DNA from: an uncultured Pseudomonadota bacterium
GTDB taxonomy: Bacteria > Myxococcota_A > Bradymonadia > Bradymonadales > GCA-2716585
Assembly (NCBI GenBank): GCA_937123825.1
Contig: CAKZKQ010000332.1
Span: 1 to 56,976, forward strand
Length of the DNA stretch: 56,976 nt
Direction of reading: 5' to 3'
The notes beneath the pieces were generated by a model. That model worked only from the letters and a program-made list of their open reading frames with translations. It was not told where the DNA came from and did no database searches. Below are positions 41,440 through 50,889 of the stretch, piece after piece (within the stretch, counting starts at the first letter, position 1; each line of letters starts with the position of its first letter). Made by a program: the position numbers and the translations under genes.

Positions 41440-44400
41440 ATGAGCACCGCCCCCCAAACACCACCAGTCGATGATGGCGGCGCCCACGAGCGCCTGCTGG
41501 AGTTGATGCGGGCTGAGAACAACGCCATCGTGCGCGCCGGTGCGGGCACCGGCAAGACCTACAGTCTGGTCGCCTGCATCCTGCACCAGTTGGCCGGGGT
41601 CAACCCCGACCAAATCCCCATCGCCGCCAGCCGCATCTGCGCCATCACCTTTACCGAGAAGGCCGCCGCCGAGATGCTCCAACGCATCCGAGAGCGCGTG
41701 GTGAAGCTCATCGACGACCCCGAAGAGCACCTCCAGTTGACCGAAAACGCGCGCCGCTACGACATGGCGCTGCCAGACGCGGCCCACTGGCGGCGCGTGC
41801 AACGGGATCTGGGCTCGATGGTGATGTCGACCTTCCACGGCTTTTGCGCCCAGATTCTGCGCGAATACCCCGTGGAAGCGGGCATCGAGCCTGGGTTTAC
41901 GCTGGCCGATGAGTTGGTCGCCAGCACGCTGCTGGCCGAGACTATCGAGAACGTGGTCTACGAGCGGTTGGCGCGCGGTGACGGGGCTTGTCTGCGCACG
42001 CTGCGCGCGCTGCCGGTGAGGCAAGGGGCTTACGGTGAGGCGCTGGTGAAGCTGGTTTCAAGGGTCCTTAAGCGGCTGCGCGAGGACGGGCTGAAGGTCT
42101 CTGAGTTGACCCGGCGCCACCGCCCGCCCGATGGCGCCCAGCTTGACCGGGATCACAAGCGCTGCACGCAGGAGTTGGCGCGCCAGAAGACCATGTTGAC
42201 CATGCTCTGGAGCAAGCTCGACCCCCGGCTGCTGGCCAAAGGCAGCGCCGCCGACCGGGCGCTGTTGACGGACCTGAAGACCTTTGCGGCCGAGGCCGAT
42301 GAGTTGCAAAAGCGCTTTGAGGCGCTGGGGCGCAGGGAGCTTGGCGACCATCTGGCCAGCGTGGCCCGCTACGTGAGGCCGCTGCGGCGCCAGACGCGCC
42401 AGTCGCGCCTGCTGGGCGGCCGCATCAAGATGCGGATCTTCAACCTGCCGACCTTTCAGGACAAGTACCTGGAAAAACTGCTCAGCCACACCGCCGAGCA
42501 GCTTCGCCAGGACTTTTTGAGCATTTTGACCGAGGTTGAGACCCGCTACAGCCAGCGCAAGCAGGCCATGGGGGCGCTGGACTTCACCGATCTGCTGGTC
42601 ATGGCCCGCGACGTGATGCGCGACCAGCCCCAGGTCCGTCAGGCGCTCAAAAGGCGCTTTGAGTTGGTGCTGGTCGATGAGTTCCAGGACACCAACGACG
42701 TGCAGTTGGACCTGGTGATGTTGTTGGGCGAGGTGCTGGCCGAAGAGGTGGAGGTGCCACAGGGCAAGAAGACGCTCGACGTGGTCAAGTTGGCGCCCAG
42801 GCGGCTCTTTCTGGTCGGTGACCCCAAACAGTCCATCTACAACTTTCGCGGCGCAGACGTGGGGGTCTTCAATCAGGTCGAGCATCGCCTGACGACCGAA
42901 AAGGCCATCGCCAAGCGCTACCCGCTGCAGCAAAACCGGCGCTCTGTGTCTCGGCTGATTGACTTTGGCAACCGGTGGTTTGAAGCGGTGCTGGGCGGCA
43001 CCGACGTGACCGACGCCGATTACATGGTGCGCTTTACCGACGACGACCGCCTGGCGGCGGTGCGCGACGAGGACTGCGGCGGCCCTCCGGTGGAGTTTTT
43101 GGCGCTGCCGCCCAAGGCCACACCCCACGATGAGGCGCGGGCGGTGGCCCGCTGGATCCAGCACTACATCCACGGCGCTGGCGAACACCTCTTGTACCGC
43201 AAAGACGGCACCAAAAACATCCTGGAGCCCGTGCGGCGCTACGGTCAGATCGCGATCCTGCTGCGTCAGTTCAGGAACCTGTCGGCGTACCAGGACGCGC
43301 TCCAGCGGCTCCAGATCCCCTATTATGTGGTCAAGGGTCGCGGCTTTTACGGTTGCCCCGAGATCCGCGACCTGCACATGGCACTGCGCCTGCTGCTGGA
43401 CCCCGACGACGGGCTGGCGTTGATCGGCGTGCTGCGCTCGCCGTTGTGCCTGATCAGCGATGAGGGGTTGATCTGGTTGCAGCGCACCGGGCGCGGCCAG
43501 CGTCGGCGTGCGCTGACCATCACGGCGCTCGAAGACATGATGGGCGCGCTGCCAGAAGGGTTGGCCCCGGACGACACCGACGCGCTGGAGCGCTTTGTGC
43601 GCACCTTTGGCAGCCTGACCCGGCAGGCTGACCGCCTGGGGCCACGCGATCTGCTCTTGACCATGGTCGAGATGACCCGCTACCGCGAAAAGCTGGCGGG
43701 GACCTTCCGAGGACGCCAAAAGATCGGCAACGTCGAAAAGCTGCTGACTCTGGCCGACAGCTACGAGCGCACCACCCACGGACACCTGGTGGGCTTTGTG
43801 CGGCGCCTGGAGGTGCTCATCGAGCAGGAGCCCCGCGAACCTGAAGGGCAAGTCGTCGAAGAGAGCGCCGACGTGGTGCGGATCATGACCGTTCACCAGT
43901 CCAAGGGGCTGGAGTTTCCGGTGGTCTTGTTGCCCGAGGTCCACGCCATGGCGGGGCGCCGCGCCGATGGGGCGCCCATCCAATACGATCGGGAGCACGG
44001 CTTGCAGGTGCGCCAGCGCGTGCGCCACATGGGCCAGTCGTTGGCCGATCTGGAGACCGAGGGCTACGAGTCGCTGCGCAAGGTCTCCAAAGAACGCGAA
44101 GAGGCCGAAGAGCGTCGCCTGGTCTATGTGGCCGCCACCCGCGCCAGGGATCTCTTGTGGCTCTCGGGTCGAGGGTTTGCGCGCGAAGACGACGGCATGC
44201 GCAGCGAAACCCGTCAGGAAAACCCGCTGACGAAGCTGCAAAACCTGATCGCCCAGGGCGAGCGCGCCTGCACGGATCAGTGCATTGAGCGCTTTGTGCC
44301 CGAGCTTTCGGTGCCGCCCGAGGGGGTGGACGACGACGCGGGGCCCGTTCAGGAGCAGGCGCCAGTCGATGAGCAAGCGTGGCACCGGGCGGTTCAGGGC

Positions 44401-45285
44401 GCCATGCCCACCCAGACCCAGCGCGCCTGTCCCACGCTGACGGTGTCCCAGTTGGCCGACTTTCACCAGTGTCCGCACCGGTATTATCTGTGGCACGTGG
44501 CGGGCCTGCGGGACGGCGCCGAGGACGACGCAAGAAACTGGGAAGGCGATGAGCGCGGCGCGCAGATGATCCTCGATGAAGGCACCGCCGCGCACGCCAT
44601 CATGGAGCACGTGGACTTTGAGGCGTTGGCCCAGGCGTCCAATCAAGCCCAGCGCCGCGCCTGCCTTCAGGAGGCGCTGGGGCCGATGGAGGTCTGGCTC
44701 GAATCCGATCGCCTTGAAGAGGTTTACAAGGCGCTGGGGTTTGCGTTGACCGATCAGGCCTTGCTGGATCGGCTGGCCAGTGCGCAACAAAACGACACAT
44801 TGGTCCGGGAAGCCCCTTTTATGCTGCGCCTGGAAGATCAGGGCTCAGAGGTCTACATCAAAGGGCGTTTTGATCTCCTCCTGGATGACGGCGAAGGCCT
44901 CCCCTGGCTGATCGACCACAAGTTCAGCGCGCCGGGGGACGGAGAATTAGAGCCACATCGTTTCCAAATGGCGATCTATGCGTTGGCGCTGGTGGCCAGC
45001 ACTCCAGCGAGCGCGGCCCTGCCGGAGACCTGGCGTGCGGCGTTGCTGCATTTGAGGTCTCCAGGGGCCTCTTTGCAGTGGACGCAGGGCCCAATGGATG
45101 AACTCAATTCACTTCAAAGCACGCTCCCGGCGCTGGCTTTGGAGTTGACCCGGAGGCGGCAAAGGGGGCTCTGGCCAAGACTGGACCAAGCCCGTCACCA
45201 GCGCACTGCGCGCCAATGTCAGGCCGAGCGCTGCGCCTTCGCGCGGCGGTGCTGGCCGCAGGCGGTCACGCCATCTGAACCATAA
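41440..45285 (+). CDS. addA: AddA/RecB-family UvrD helicase with C-terminal nuclease
   Basis: All UvrD superfamily motifs are present: Walker A (RAGAGTGKTYSLV), Ia (FTEKAAAEM), STFHGFC, Walker B (LVDEFQDTND), motif III (GDPKQSIYNFRGAD), QNRRS, motif V (MTVHQSKGLEFPVVLLPEVH) and VI (RRLVYVAATRARDLL). The C-terminal domain has QCPHRYYL and the nuclease core GRFDLLL...LIDHKF, with catalytic Asp and Lys intact. The 1281-residue length is normal for AddA. It starts at the ATG at 41440, right after the AddB stop, so the two are co-translated. It unwinds and cuts DNA at breaks to prepare recombination. Confidence 0.93.
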   Translation: MSTAPQTPPVDDGGAHERLLELMRAENNAIVRAGAGTGKTYSLVACILHQLAGVNPDQIPIAASRICAITFTEKAAAEMLQRIRERVVKLIDDPEEHLQLTENARRYDMALPDAAHWRRVQRDLGSMVMSTFHGFCAQILREYPVEAGIEPGFTLADELVASTLLAETIENVVYERLARGDGACLRTLRALPVRQGAYGEALVKLVSRVLKRLREDGLKVSELTRRHRPPDGAQLDRDHKRCTQELARQKTMLTMLWSKLDPRLLAKGSAADRALLTDLKTFAAEADELQKRFEALGRRELGDHLASVARYVRPLRRQTRQSRLLGGRIKMRIFNLPTFQDKYLEKLLSHTAEQLRQDFLSILTEVETRYSQRKQAMGALDFTDLLVMARDVMRDQPQVRQALKRRFELVLVDEFQDTNDVQLDLVMLLGEVLAEEVEVPQGKKTLDVVKLAPRRLFLVGDPKQSIYNFRGADVGVFNQVEHRLTTEKAIAKRYPLQQNRRSVSRLIDFGNRWFEAVLGGTDVTDADYMVRFTDDDRLAAVRDEDCGGPPVEFLALPPKATPHDEARAVARWIQHYIHGAGEHLLYRKDGTKNILEPVRRYGQIAILLRQFRNLSAYQDALQRLQIPYYVVKGRGFYGCPEIRDLHMALRLLLDPDDGLALIGVLRSPLCLISDEGLIWLQRTGRGQRRRALTITALEDMMGALPEGLAPDDTDALERFVRTFGSLTRQADRLGPRDLLLTMVEMTRYREKLAGTFRGRQKIGNVEKLLTLADSYERTTHGHLVGFVRRLEVLIEQEPREPEGQVVEESADVVRIMTVHQSKGLEFPVVLLPEVHAMAGRRADGAPIQYDREHGLQVRQRVRHMGQSLADLETEGYESLRKVSKEREEAEERRLVYVAATRARDLLWLSGRGFAREDDGMRSETRQENPLTKLQNLIAQGERACTDQCIERFVPELSVPPEGVDDDAGPVQEQAPVDEQAWHRAVQGAMPTQTQRACPTLTVSQLADFHQCPHRYYLWHVAGLRDGAEDDARNWEGDERGAQMILDEGTAAHAIMEHVDFEALAQASNQAQRRACLQEALGPMEVWLESDRLEEVYKALGFALTDQALLDRLASAQQNDTLVREAPFMLRLEDQGSEVYIKGRFDLLLDDGEGLPWLIDHKFSAPGDGELEPHRFQMAIYALALVASTPASAALPETWRAALLHLRSPGASLQWTQGPMDELNSLQSTLPALALELTRRRQRGLWPRLDQARHQRTARQCQAERCAFARRCWPQAVTPSEP

Positions 45286-45404
45286 GTTCACACAAACGGC
45301 ACACATGGCAGCCAGGCGGTGTGCTAAATGCCCTCGCCAGTGGCCGTGGCCTTCTGCGGGTGCAGTAAATCCGCAGCGTGTTGACGGTCCATGACGCGCC
45401 TTGG

Positions 45405-45433
45405 TTGACCCTGGGGCGCGCTTGGGTTAGAGA
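45405..45433 (+). promoter_or_regulatory. Candidate promoter before the NN-linker lipoprotein gene
   Basis: TTGACC and TAGAGA are spaced by 17 bases about 100 bases upstream of the ATG at 45536. A small hairpin (GGGTTAGAGAACCC, 45424-45437) overlaps the -10 element and might instead act as a terminator remnant of addA. Confidence 0.3.
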
Positions 45434-45535
45434 ACCCGGCAGAGAGAGATGGATGACGTCCGCGCTGCATAAGGTGCGGTTGTTGAATGAATTGAGCCCT
45501 CTGTTTAAGACAAACCCCAACAAAGGTTGAAAGTC

Positions 45536-46636
45536 ATGAACTCCCGAATTCTGCGCGCGCTCCTGATCGCTTCTCTTCTGGCCACTTTTGGCACACTCGC
45601 CATCGGATGCGGCGAGGACGCCTCTGATCCCGCTGGTGACACGGCCAACAACGGCGGCGTCAACAACGACGTCAACAACGACCAGAACAACGACGTCAAC
45701 AACGACGACAACAACGACGTCAACAACGACGACAACAACGCCCCCAACAACGACAACAACGATCCGCCGCCCAACAACGATCCGAACAACAACCCCAACA
45801 ACGACCCCAACAACAATCCCAACAACGACCCCAACAACCAGCCGGGCGAGTGCGAGAACCTGGTCTACGTCGGCCAGGTCTTCGACAACATGATGCCGAC
45901 CAACAACGACGGCTCGCCCAACCCCAACGGCGGCGTGCCGGTCTTCACCGACAACTACGGTGACGCGGGTCTGGGCGCGCTGCTCGACGCGCTGCCTGAG
46001 ATCGATGAGGACGACGAAGACACCCCCGACGTGGTCGAGAACGCCGCGGCGGTGGACATCCAGTTGACCGACGTGACGGTCGTGGCCAGCAGCTTCAACT
46101 CGCAGGGTCAGTTCGACAACAGCGGTGTCTACCGCGCCAACCGTGAGTTCTGGCTCCAGGACGCCAGCGGCGCCGTCAAGGTCTTCTTCTTCGCCGACGC
46201 CGCCGACAGCTTCCCCGGCTTCAACATCAAAGTTGGCCAGAAGGTCTCCGTGCGCGTCACCGAGGTGACCAACTTCCGTGGCATCCCGGAAATCACCGCC
46301 GCCGACGGCGCCAGCTGGGCCCTGTCGAGCGAGAACAACGAGGTCTTCGTCGATGACCGCACCGGTGGCGACATCACCCTCGACGACGTCAACAAGCTGA
46401 TCCGCGTCTCGGGCACGATCGCCAACGAAGGCAACGCCTGCGGCGACCCCAGCGTCTGCTACGACCTGGACTACGGGGGCGCCAACCTGATCACCCTGCG
46501 CTCGCGTCCCAGCATGTTCATCGACTTCAGCGTCGGCTCCTGCGTCACCTACGTCGGCCCTGTGGGCGCCTTCGCCGGTGTCGCGCAGATCGACGTGCCC
46601 AACTTCGACTGGCTGGTGGACAGCAACCAGCAGTGA
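45536..46636 (+). CDS. Asn-rich-linker lipoprotein with OB-fold-like domain
   Basis: The ATG at 45536 opens a signal peptide with lipobox (LAIGC). An Asn/Asp/Pro linker of about 80 residues (runs of NND and NNDPNN units) follows. The C-terminal part of about 260 residues contains VAASSFNSQ-like strands, REFWLQDASGAVKVFFF and VGQKVSVRVTEVTNFRGIPEI, an arrangement I read as an OB-fold of the kind found in secreted nucleases such as YhcR, though this is tentative. A second similar unit ends the protein. It opens a run of co-directional envelope genes. Confidence 0.8.
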   Translation: MNSRILRALLIASLLATFGTLAIGCGEDASDPAGDTANNGGVNNDVNNDQNNDVNNDDNNDVNNDDNNAPNNDNNDPPPNNDPNNNPNNDPNNNPNNDPNNQPGECENLVYVGQVFDNMMPTNNDGSPNPNGGVPVFTDNYGDAGLGALLDALPEIDEDDEDTPDVVENAAAVDIQLTDVTVVASSFNSQGQFDNSGVYRANREFWLQDASGAVKVFFFADAADSFPGFNIKVGQKVSVRVTEVTNFRGIPEITAADGASWALSSENNEVFVDDRTGGDITLDDVNKLIRVSGTIANEGNACGDPSVCYDLDYGGANLITLRSRPSMFIDFSVGSCVTYVGPVGAFAGVAQIDVPNFDWLVDSNQQ

Positions 46637-46947
46637 TCTTTGGCGGTGTGCAGCCTGGCCCCGCCTGGGGCTGAGCGCTCAGCCCCACAGTCCGCGGGTT
46701 TGACCGGGCCAAAACGATGCCACAAGCAGGCTCCCTGCCCTCCCCATCGACTCTCCCAACGACCTGTCGACTTTGAAGCTTAGCCGCTTGGCCCAGCCAT
46801 CAGGGCGGGCTGCATACCTTCCTTAAAAGACTTTCATGTCACCATGCAGCATCCTCAAGTCGGATCTGCTATGGTATGGCCCGCACGCCAAGGTTCCAGA
46901 CCTTCCAGACCAGGTCACATCTTCAAAGGTCCAGAGGGGCAAAAGCC
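46637..46947. other. Intergenic region with a perfect palindrome
   Basis: No gene is supported. The 20-base palindrome at 46667-46686 lies near the left end and a promoter for the next lipoprotein gene is expected on the right, but I see no clear consensus. Confidence 0.4.
46667..46686. terminator. Perfect 20-base palindrome after the NN-linker lipoprotein gene
   Basis: GGGGCTGAGCGCTCAGCCCC lies 31 bases past the stop. As a hairpin it would be very stable, but it lacks a T run and as duplex it is a perfect twofold site, so either terminator or operator is possible. Confidence 0.45.
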
Positions 46948-48048
46948 ATGCACACCACCATCCACCGCACTCTCTACTGGCTGGGCGCAGCAGCAGCGGC
47001 GCTCTCAATCACATCCTGCACCGCCGAAGTGCGCGATGAGGTCATGGACCCAGACGAGATCTGGGACAGTGAGGTGACCGACGGACCCGACGGGCCTTTT
47101 GTGGCCTACGAAGACCGCGGCGCAGGGTTCAAATACAACCTGCCGCGCCCGGGGATGAACAGCATCGCTGACCTCATCGCCACCTTCCCCCAGGAAGCGC
47201 GCGGCGTGTCGGACCCCGACACCTTCACCGCCGAAGACCTCTTCAACCCCACCGCCGCTGGCCAGTGCCGCGGCGGCGCCCCCGACATCATCGACGAATT
47301 CCCGATGGTCGTTGAAGGCGTGGTGACGGTCTATCCTCGCCAGTACATGAAGGTGGTCGTCTGTGGCCAGGACGAGCGCCACTACGGCACCTTCACCATT
47401 GAAGATGACACCGGCGGCATTGTGGTGCTGCGCGACTCCCGTGTGGCCCCCTACACCTACGGCGACCGTGTCCGCGTGACCGTCTACGCCACCATGCTGA
47501 CCTTTGGCCGCGACCCCGACACCCGCGCCGTACTGGCCGCCGACGTCGAGCTTGCCGAGCAGGCCATCGAAAACGGGGCGGTGTCCAAGACCATCGCCTA
47601 CGAACAACAGCAAGGCCCCTTGAGCGCCGCCGACGCCTCCAAGGTCAAGCAGGTCGAGGGCTTTGTCCACGTGGCCCCCACCAGCCAGAACTTTGGCTCC
47701 ATGACCATCACCGACCGCGCGGTCCAGGCCGGGCTGGCCAGCGAGACGCGCCTGGAAGGCCCGACCCTTCAGTGCGCGCGGACCTGTGAGGTGACCTGCA
47801 TCAACTCCCGCTGCCAGAACGGCGCGGTGTGCTCGGATGCCTGCGTGGAGTCCTGCCTGGAAGACACCAGCGGCCCCGCCGTCGAAGACCTGCCCCAGTG
47901 CTGGCAGGTCGGCATCGACGCCGAGCTGCAACGCCGCGGCTTCTCACCCCCCATCGGTTCGCGCGTCCGAGTGCGTGGCCCGGTGGTCAACAACTTCGAC
48001 CGCCAGATCTGGGTCCTTGGCCTGGGTCAGGTCCAGATCCTCGACTGA
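46948..48048 (+). CDS. Lipoprotein with OB-fold-like domains and Cys cluster
   Basis: The ATG at 46948 begins a signal peptide with lipobox (SITSC). The middle contains two beta-barrel-like units: VVEGVVTVYPRQYMKVVVCG...GTFTIEDDTGGIVVL and QVEGFVHVAPTSQNFGSMTITDRA, the strand pattern of an OB-fold like that in the preceding lipoprotein. Between the second and the C-terminal part lies a cluster of six to eight cysteines (CARTCEVTCINSRCQNGAVCSDAC). I recognise no enzyme motif. The pairing of OB-like lipoproteins upstream of PLD-family lipoproteins suggests nucleic acid handling at the surface, but this is inferred. Confidence 0.77.
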   Translation: MHTTIHRTLYWLGAAAAALSITSCTAEVRDEVMDPDEIWDSEVTDGPDGPFVAYEDRGAGFKYNLPRPGMNSIADLIATFPQEARGVSDPDTFTAEDLFNPTAAGQCRGGAPDIIDEFPMVVEGVVTVYPRQYMKVVVCGQDERHYGTFTIEDDTGGIVVLRDSRVAPYTYGDRVRVTVYATMLTFGRDPDTRAVLAADVELAEQAIENGAVSKTIAYEQQQGPLSAADASKVKQVEGFVHVAPTSQNFGSMTITDRAVQAGLASETRLEGPTLQCARTCEVTCINSRCQNGAVCSDACVESCLEDTSGPAVEDLPQCWQVGIDAELQRRGFSPPIGSRVRVRGPVVNNFDRQIWVLGLGQVQILD

Positions 48049-48281
48049 GACACGCCGCCCTCCCCACTGCTGCCCATCATGACACAAGGTCTAGAGCGCA
48101 AAAGCGCCCCTCAAAAGGGGTGCATGGGGGAGTGTTTTGTGTGCGCGACGGTCAACCTGAATGAAAGAGGGCCATCCGCCTTGAACCGGTGGGTGTTCCC
48201 ATGTATGAGCCATTTGAACGAAAGAATGATGTGGGCGACCAACGCAGGTCACCACCGGTTTTCCCGCAAAGGAGGGGTCTC

Positions 48282-49910
48282 ATGAGCAAAGGAGCACACC
48301 GCTTGACGGTGTTGATGTTGAGCCTGGCGACGTGCGCGGCTCTGGCGGATCAGGCCGCGGCGCAGGACAACAAGAGCGGCGATCCCATCCCGGCCGGCAA
48401 CCCCGAGTTTGGCCCCGGGGACTCGGACCCCATCAAGCCCAAAGGCCTGGAGACCAAGTTCCGCATGGGCTCGGAGATCCACGCCTTTGAGAACAAGGAC
48501 TTCCGCGAGCTGGACGAGTCCAGCGACCAGGCGATCATCGACTCCGACGACCGCCACACCTTTGCCTACTCGACGTTGAGCGCCTTTCTGGGCTACCAGA
48601 TCAACGAAGACCTGCGGGTCAACGTCGGCGTGGCCCACAACGGCTTGTGGAGCCGGGATCAGATCGGCGGTCAGGCCCAGTTGGCCGGCGCGCTCTTCTT
48701 CTCCCACCTCAACATGATCTACTCGCCCATCAACACCGACGACTTCAAGCTGAGCTTCAGCGTGGGCCGTCAGCCCTTCGCGATTGGCGGCGTCCCCAAG
48801 GATTATTTCCTGGATGACCTGCTGGACTCGGTGGTGGTCGAGGCCGACGCGGGCAAGGCCGGTCGCCTGCGCATCCTGGCGCTGGACTTCTTCACCTCCA
48901 GCGACCTGCCCCGCGCCTCCTTCACCCGCTACGTCAGTGGCCGCGAGACGACACTCGGCCTGCGCGGCGACACCTTCACGCTGCGCACCGGCGGCGTCTA
49001 CGAAAACGACAAGATCGTCGATGGCCTGACCGTCAAAGCCTACTACTTCTTTGCCGACATGGGCGGCGGTCCGGTCGATGAGAGCGGCGCCGACATCAGC
49101 TTCGGTGGCTCGCTGGGCAACTTTGCCGACAACGACTTTGTGTGGATGGCCGGCGGCCGCGTCTCCTACGACCTGGACCTGGGCGACACCGGCAACGTGC
49201 TCTTCTACGGCGACTTTGCCCACTCTTCGGGCATCGACCGCAAAGAGGTCGTGGCCTTTGACGTGGACATCTCGGGCAACGCCTTTGGCGGCGGTGTGGA
49301 CAGCAAGCTGAGCTTCGGTGAGAGCTTTGGCCTGGAGTTCGCCGCCGACTTCTACCGCTTTGATGGCCCCGAGTACTCCCAGAACGGCCTGCGCTTCCAG
49401 CACGGCTTTGTGGGCTTCCGCGGCCGCCGCATCGGTGGTCTCAACGCCGACCGCTACGCGGGTTGGTTCCCCTCGGCGGTGATGAGCGCTGGCGGCCTGA
49501 ACTTCCGCGAGCACGAGCCCGCCCGCGCCCGCGGCACCCAGTCCCTCCACGCTGGCCTAGGCTTTGTCATCATGCAAAACACCCTGCTGCGCGCCGACAT
49601 GTGGCTCCTGCAGGACACCGGCAGCAGCAACCTCAACCAGGCTGACCTGGACAACATCGACCCGCCCTTTGGCTACAGCCGCGAAGAGTTCTTTGCCCAG
49701 AGCCGTCTGGGGCTCGACCTGGGCACGGAGATCGATCTCCAGTTGACCCACAGATTCAACGAGAACCTCAAAGGCTTCATCGTCTACGGGCTCTTTATGC
49801 CCGGCGATTTCTACGGCATCGAGATCAACCGCGTTGGTGGTAACGCCCGTGGTAGCAACGATCCGCAGAACTTCTGGGGCTTCACCGCCGGGACCACGGT
49901 CGAATTTTGA
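48282..49910 (+). CDS. Porin-like outer-membrane beta-barrel protein
   Basis: The ATG at 48282 follows AAAGGAGGGGTCTC, one of the strongest ribosome sites in the window, which fits an abundant protein. The signal peptide ends in ALADQAAAQ. The mature protein shows regularly alternating amphipathic strands (LRVNVGVAHNGLW; LSFSVGRQPFAIGG; GLEFAADFYRF; LRADMWLLQD) and ends in GTTVEF with a C-terminal phenylalanine, as expected of an outer-membrane barrel. The GRQPFAIGG segment resembles porins of the alginate/OprD or DcaP type, but the substrate cannot be told. Confidence 0.82.
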   Translation: MSKGAHRLTVLMLSLATCAALADQAAAQDNKSGDPIPAGNPEFGPGDSDPIKPKGLETKFRMGSEIHAFENKDFRELDESSDQAIIDSDDRHTFAYSTLSAFLGYQINEDLRVNVGVAHNGLWSRDQIGGQAQLAGALFFSHLNMIYSPINTDDFKLSFSVGRQPFAIGGVPKDYFLDDLLDSVVVEADAGKAGRLRILALDFFTSSDLPRASFTRYVSGRETTLGLRGDTFTLRTGGVYENDKIVDGLTVKAYYFFADMGGGPVDESGADISFGGSLGNFADNDFVWMAGGRVSYDLDLGDTGNVLFYGDFAHSSGIDRKEVVAFDVDISGNAFGGGVDSKLSFGESFGLEFAADFYRFDGPEYSQNGLRFQHGFVGFRGRRIGGLNADRYAGWFPSAVMSAGGLNFREHEPARARGTQSLHAGLGFVIMQNTLLRADMWLLQDTGSSNLNQADLDNIDPPFGYSREEFFAQSRLGLDLGTEIDLQLTHRFNENLKGFIVYGLFMPGDFYGIEINRVGGNARGSNDPQNFWGFTAGTTVEF

Positions 49911-50034
49911 GCCTGGGTGGCCTGCGGCGTGTTGCGACGCGCCGCAGTCCTCTTTAAAATCCTGAGCAAGCCGGCCGGTGTGGACTCAACCAAAGACCGT
50001 GGCCGGTCACCTCGGAGAAGCATTGAGGGGCGAC

Positions 50035-50868
50035 ATGATGACACACCGCAGCAGTCTGGCGGTTTTGTTGCTGGCAGGCACCGCACTGTGGATGAGCGGC
50101 TGCGACAGCGGCATCGGTGACGAGCGCGATCAAGGCGTCGGTTACCGCAACGGCACCGCCATCGCCGACAACAGCAACGAGAGCGACGGAGACGATGAGG
50201 GCTTCACCAGCAACGGTGAACGCGGCAACCTCATCATCACAGAGATCAACTGGGCCGGCAGCGTCACCAACGACGGCGTCTACGACCCGGACGACATCTT
50301 CATCGAATTCCAGAACAAGCACCCCCGACCCATCCACCTGACGGGCTGGCAGTTGACCATCGAGGCGGGCAACAACCACCCTCGCATGCTCACGCACCAT
50401 CGCCACGAGCGCGGACGGGTGACCTACCCGATCCCGCTTCGCGAAAACGGCCTCCAGGTCCAGCCCAACGAGTACATCGTGCTGGTCAAGAAGGCCGACG
50501 GCGCCTTTTCGGCCGTGGCCGACTACGTGGTGCCCGAACTGGACATCCCCTGGGACTTCTTCCGGATTTCGCTGCGCGACATTGACGATCGCCGCATGAG
50601 CGACGCCGGAAGCACCGGCCAGGAAGTCTTCGCAGGCGGCTACGACCTGGTCACCGTGCGCACCATGGAGCGCGTGCAGTTGCTCTTTGCCAACCAGGGC
50701 GGCCGCGAGGCCTCCTGGCACTCCTACTCCTACAACCCGTGGGACTCGGAGCACGCCGAGCGCATCTCCAACATCGGCGATGACTGGAAGGAGCGGACCT
50801 TTGGCTCGCCGGGGCTGGCCAACAGCCCCGACTACAGCGGAAACACCTCAGCCGGCACCACCGACTGA
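50035..50868 (+). CDS. Lamin-tail-domain (LTD) lipoprotein
   Basis: The ATG at 50035 follows GAGGGGCGAC. The signal peptide ends in a lipobox (LWMSGC). An acidic, Asn/Asp/Ser linker leads to a lamin-tail-type immunoglobulin-like domain: GNLIITEINWAGS, DDIFIEFQNKHPRPIHLTGWQLTIE and a long final part with RISLRDIDDRR. In bacteria LTDs often accompany secreted nucleases and phosphoesterases. The gene is 21 bases upstream of the degenerate PLD-fold lipoprotein gene and the intact PLD protein further on carries its own LTD, so these probably work together. Confidence 0.83.
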   Translation: MMTHRSSLAVLLLAGTALWMSGCDSGIGDERDQGVGYRNGTAIADNSNESDGDDEGFTSNGERGNLIITEINWAGSVTNDGVYDPDDIFIEFQNKHPRPIHLTGWQLTIEAGNNHPRMLTHHRHERGRVTYPIPLRENGLQVQPNEYIVLVKKADGAFSAVADYVVPELDIPWDFFRISLRDIDDRRMSDAGSTGQEVFAGGYDLVTVRTMERVQLLFANQGGREASWHSYSYNPWDSEHAERISNIGDDWKERTFGSPGLANSPDYSGNTSAGTTD

Positions 50869-50889
50869 CCCAACCACGCAGGGCAGACC

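Noticed and set aside
42058..44790. 910-codon minus-strand ORF opposite addA
   Set aside because: All helicase motifs are on the plus strand, and the minus frame has no family feature.
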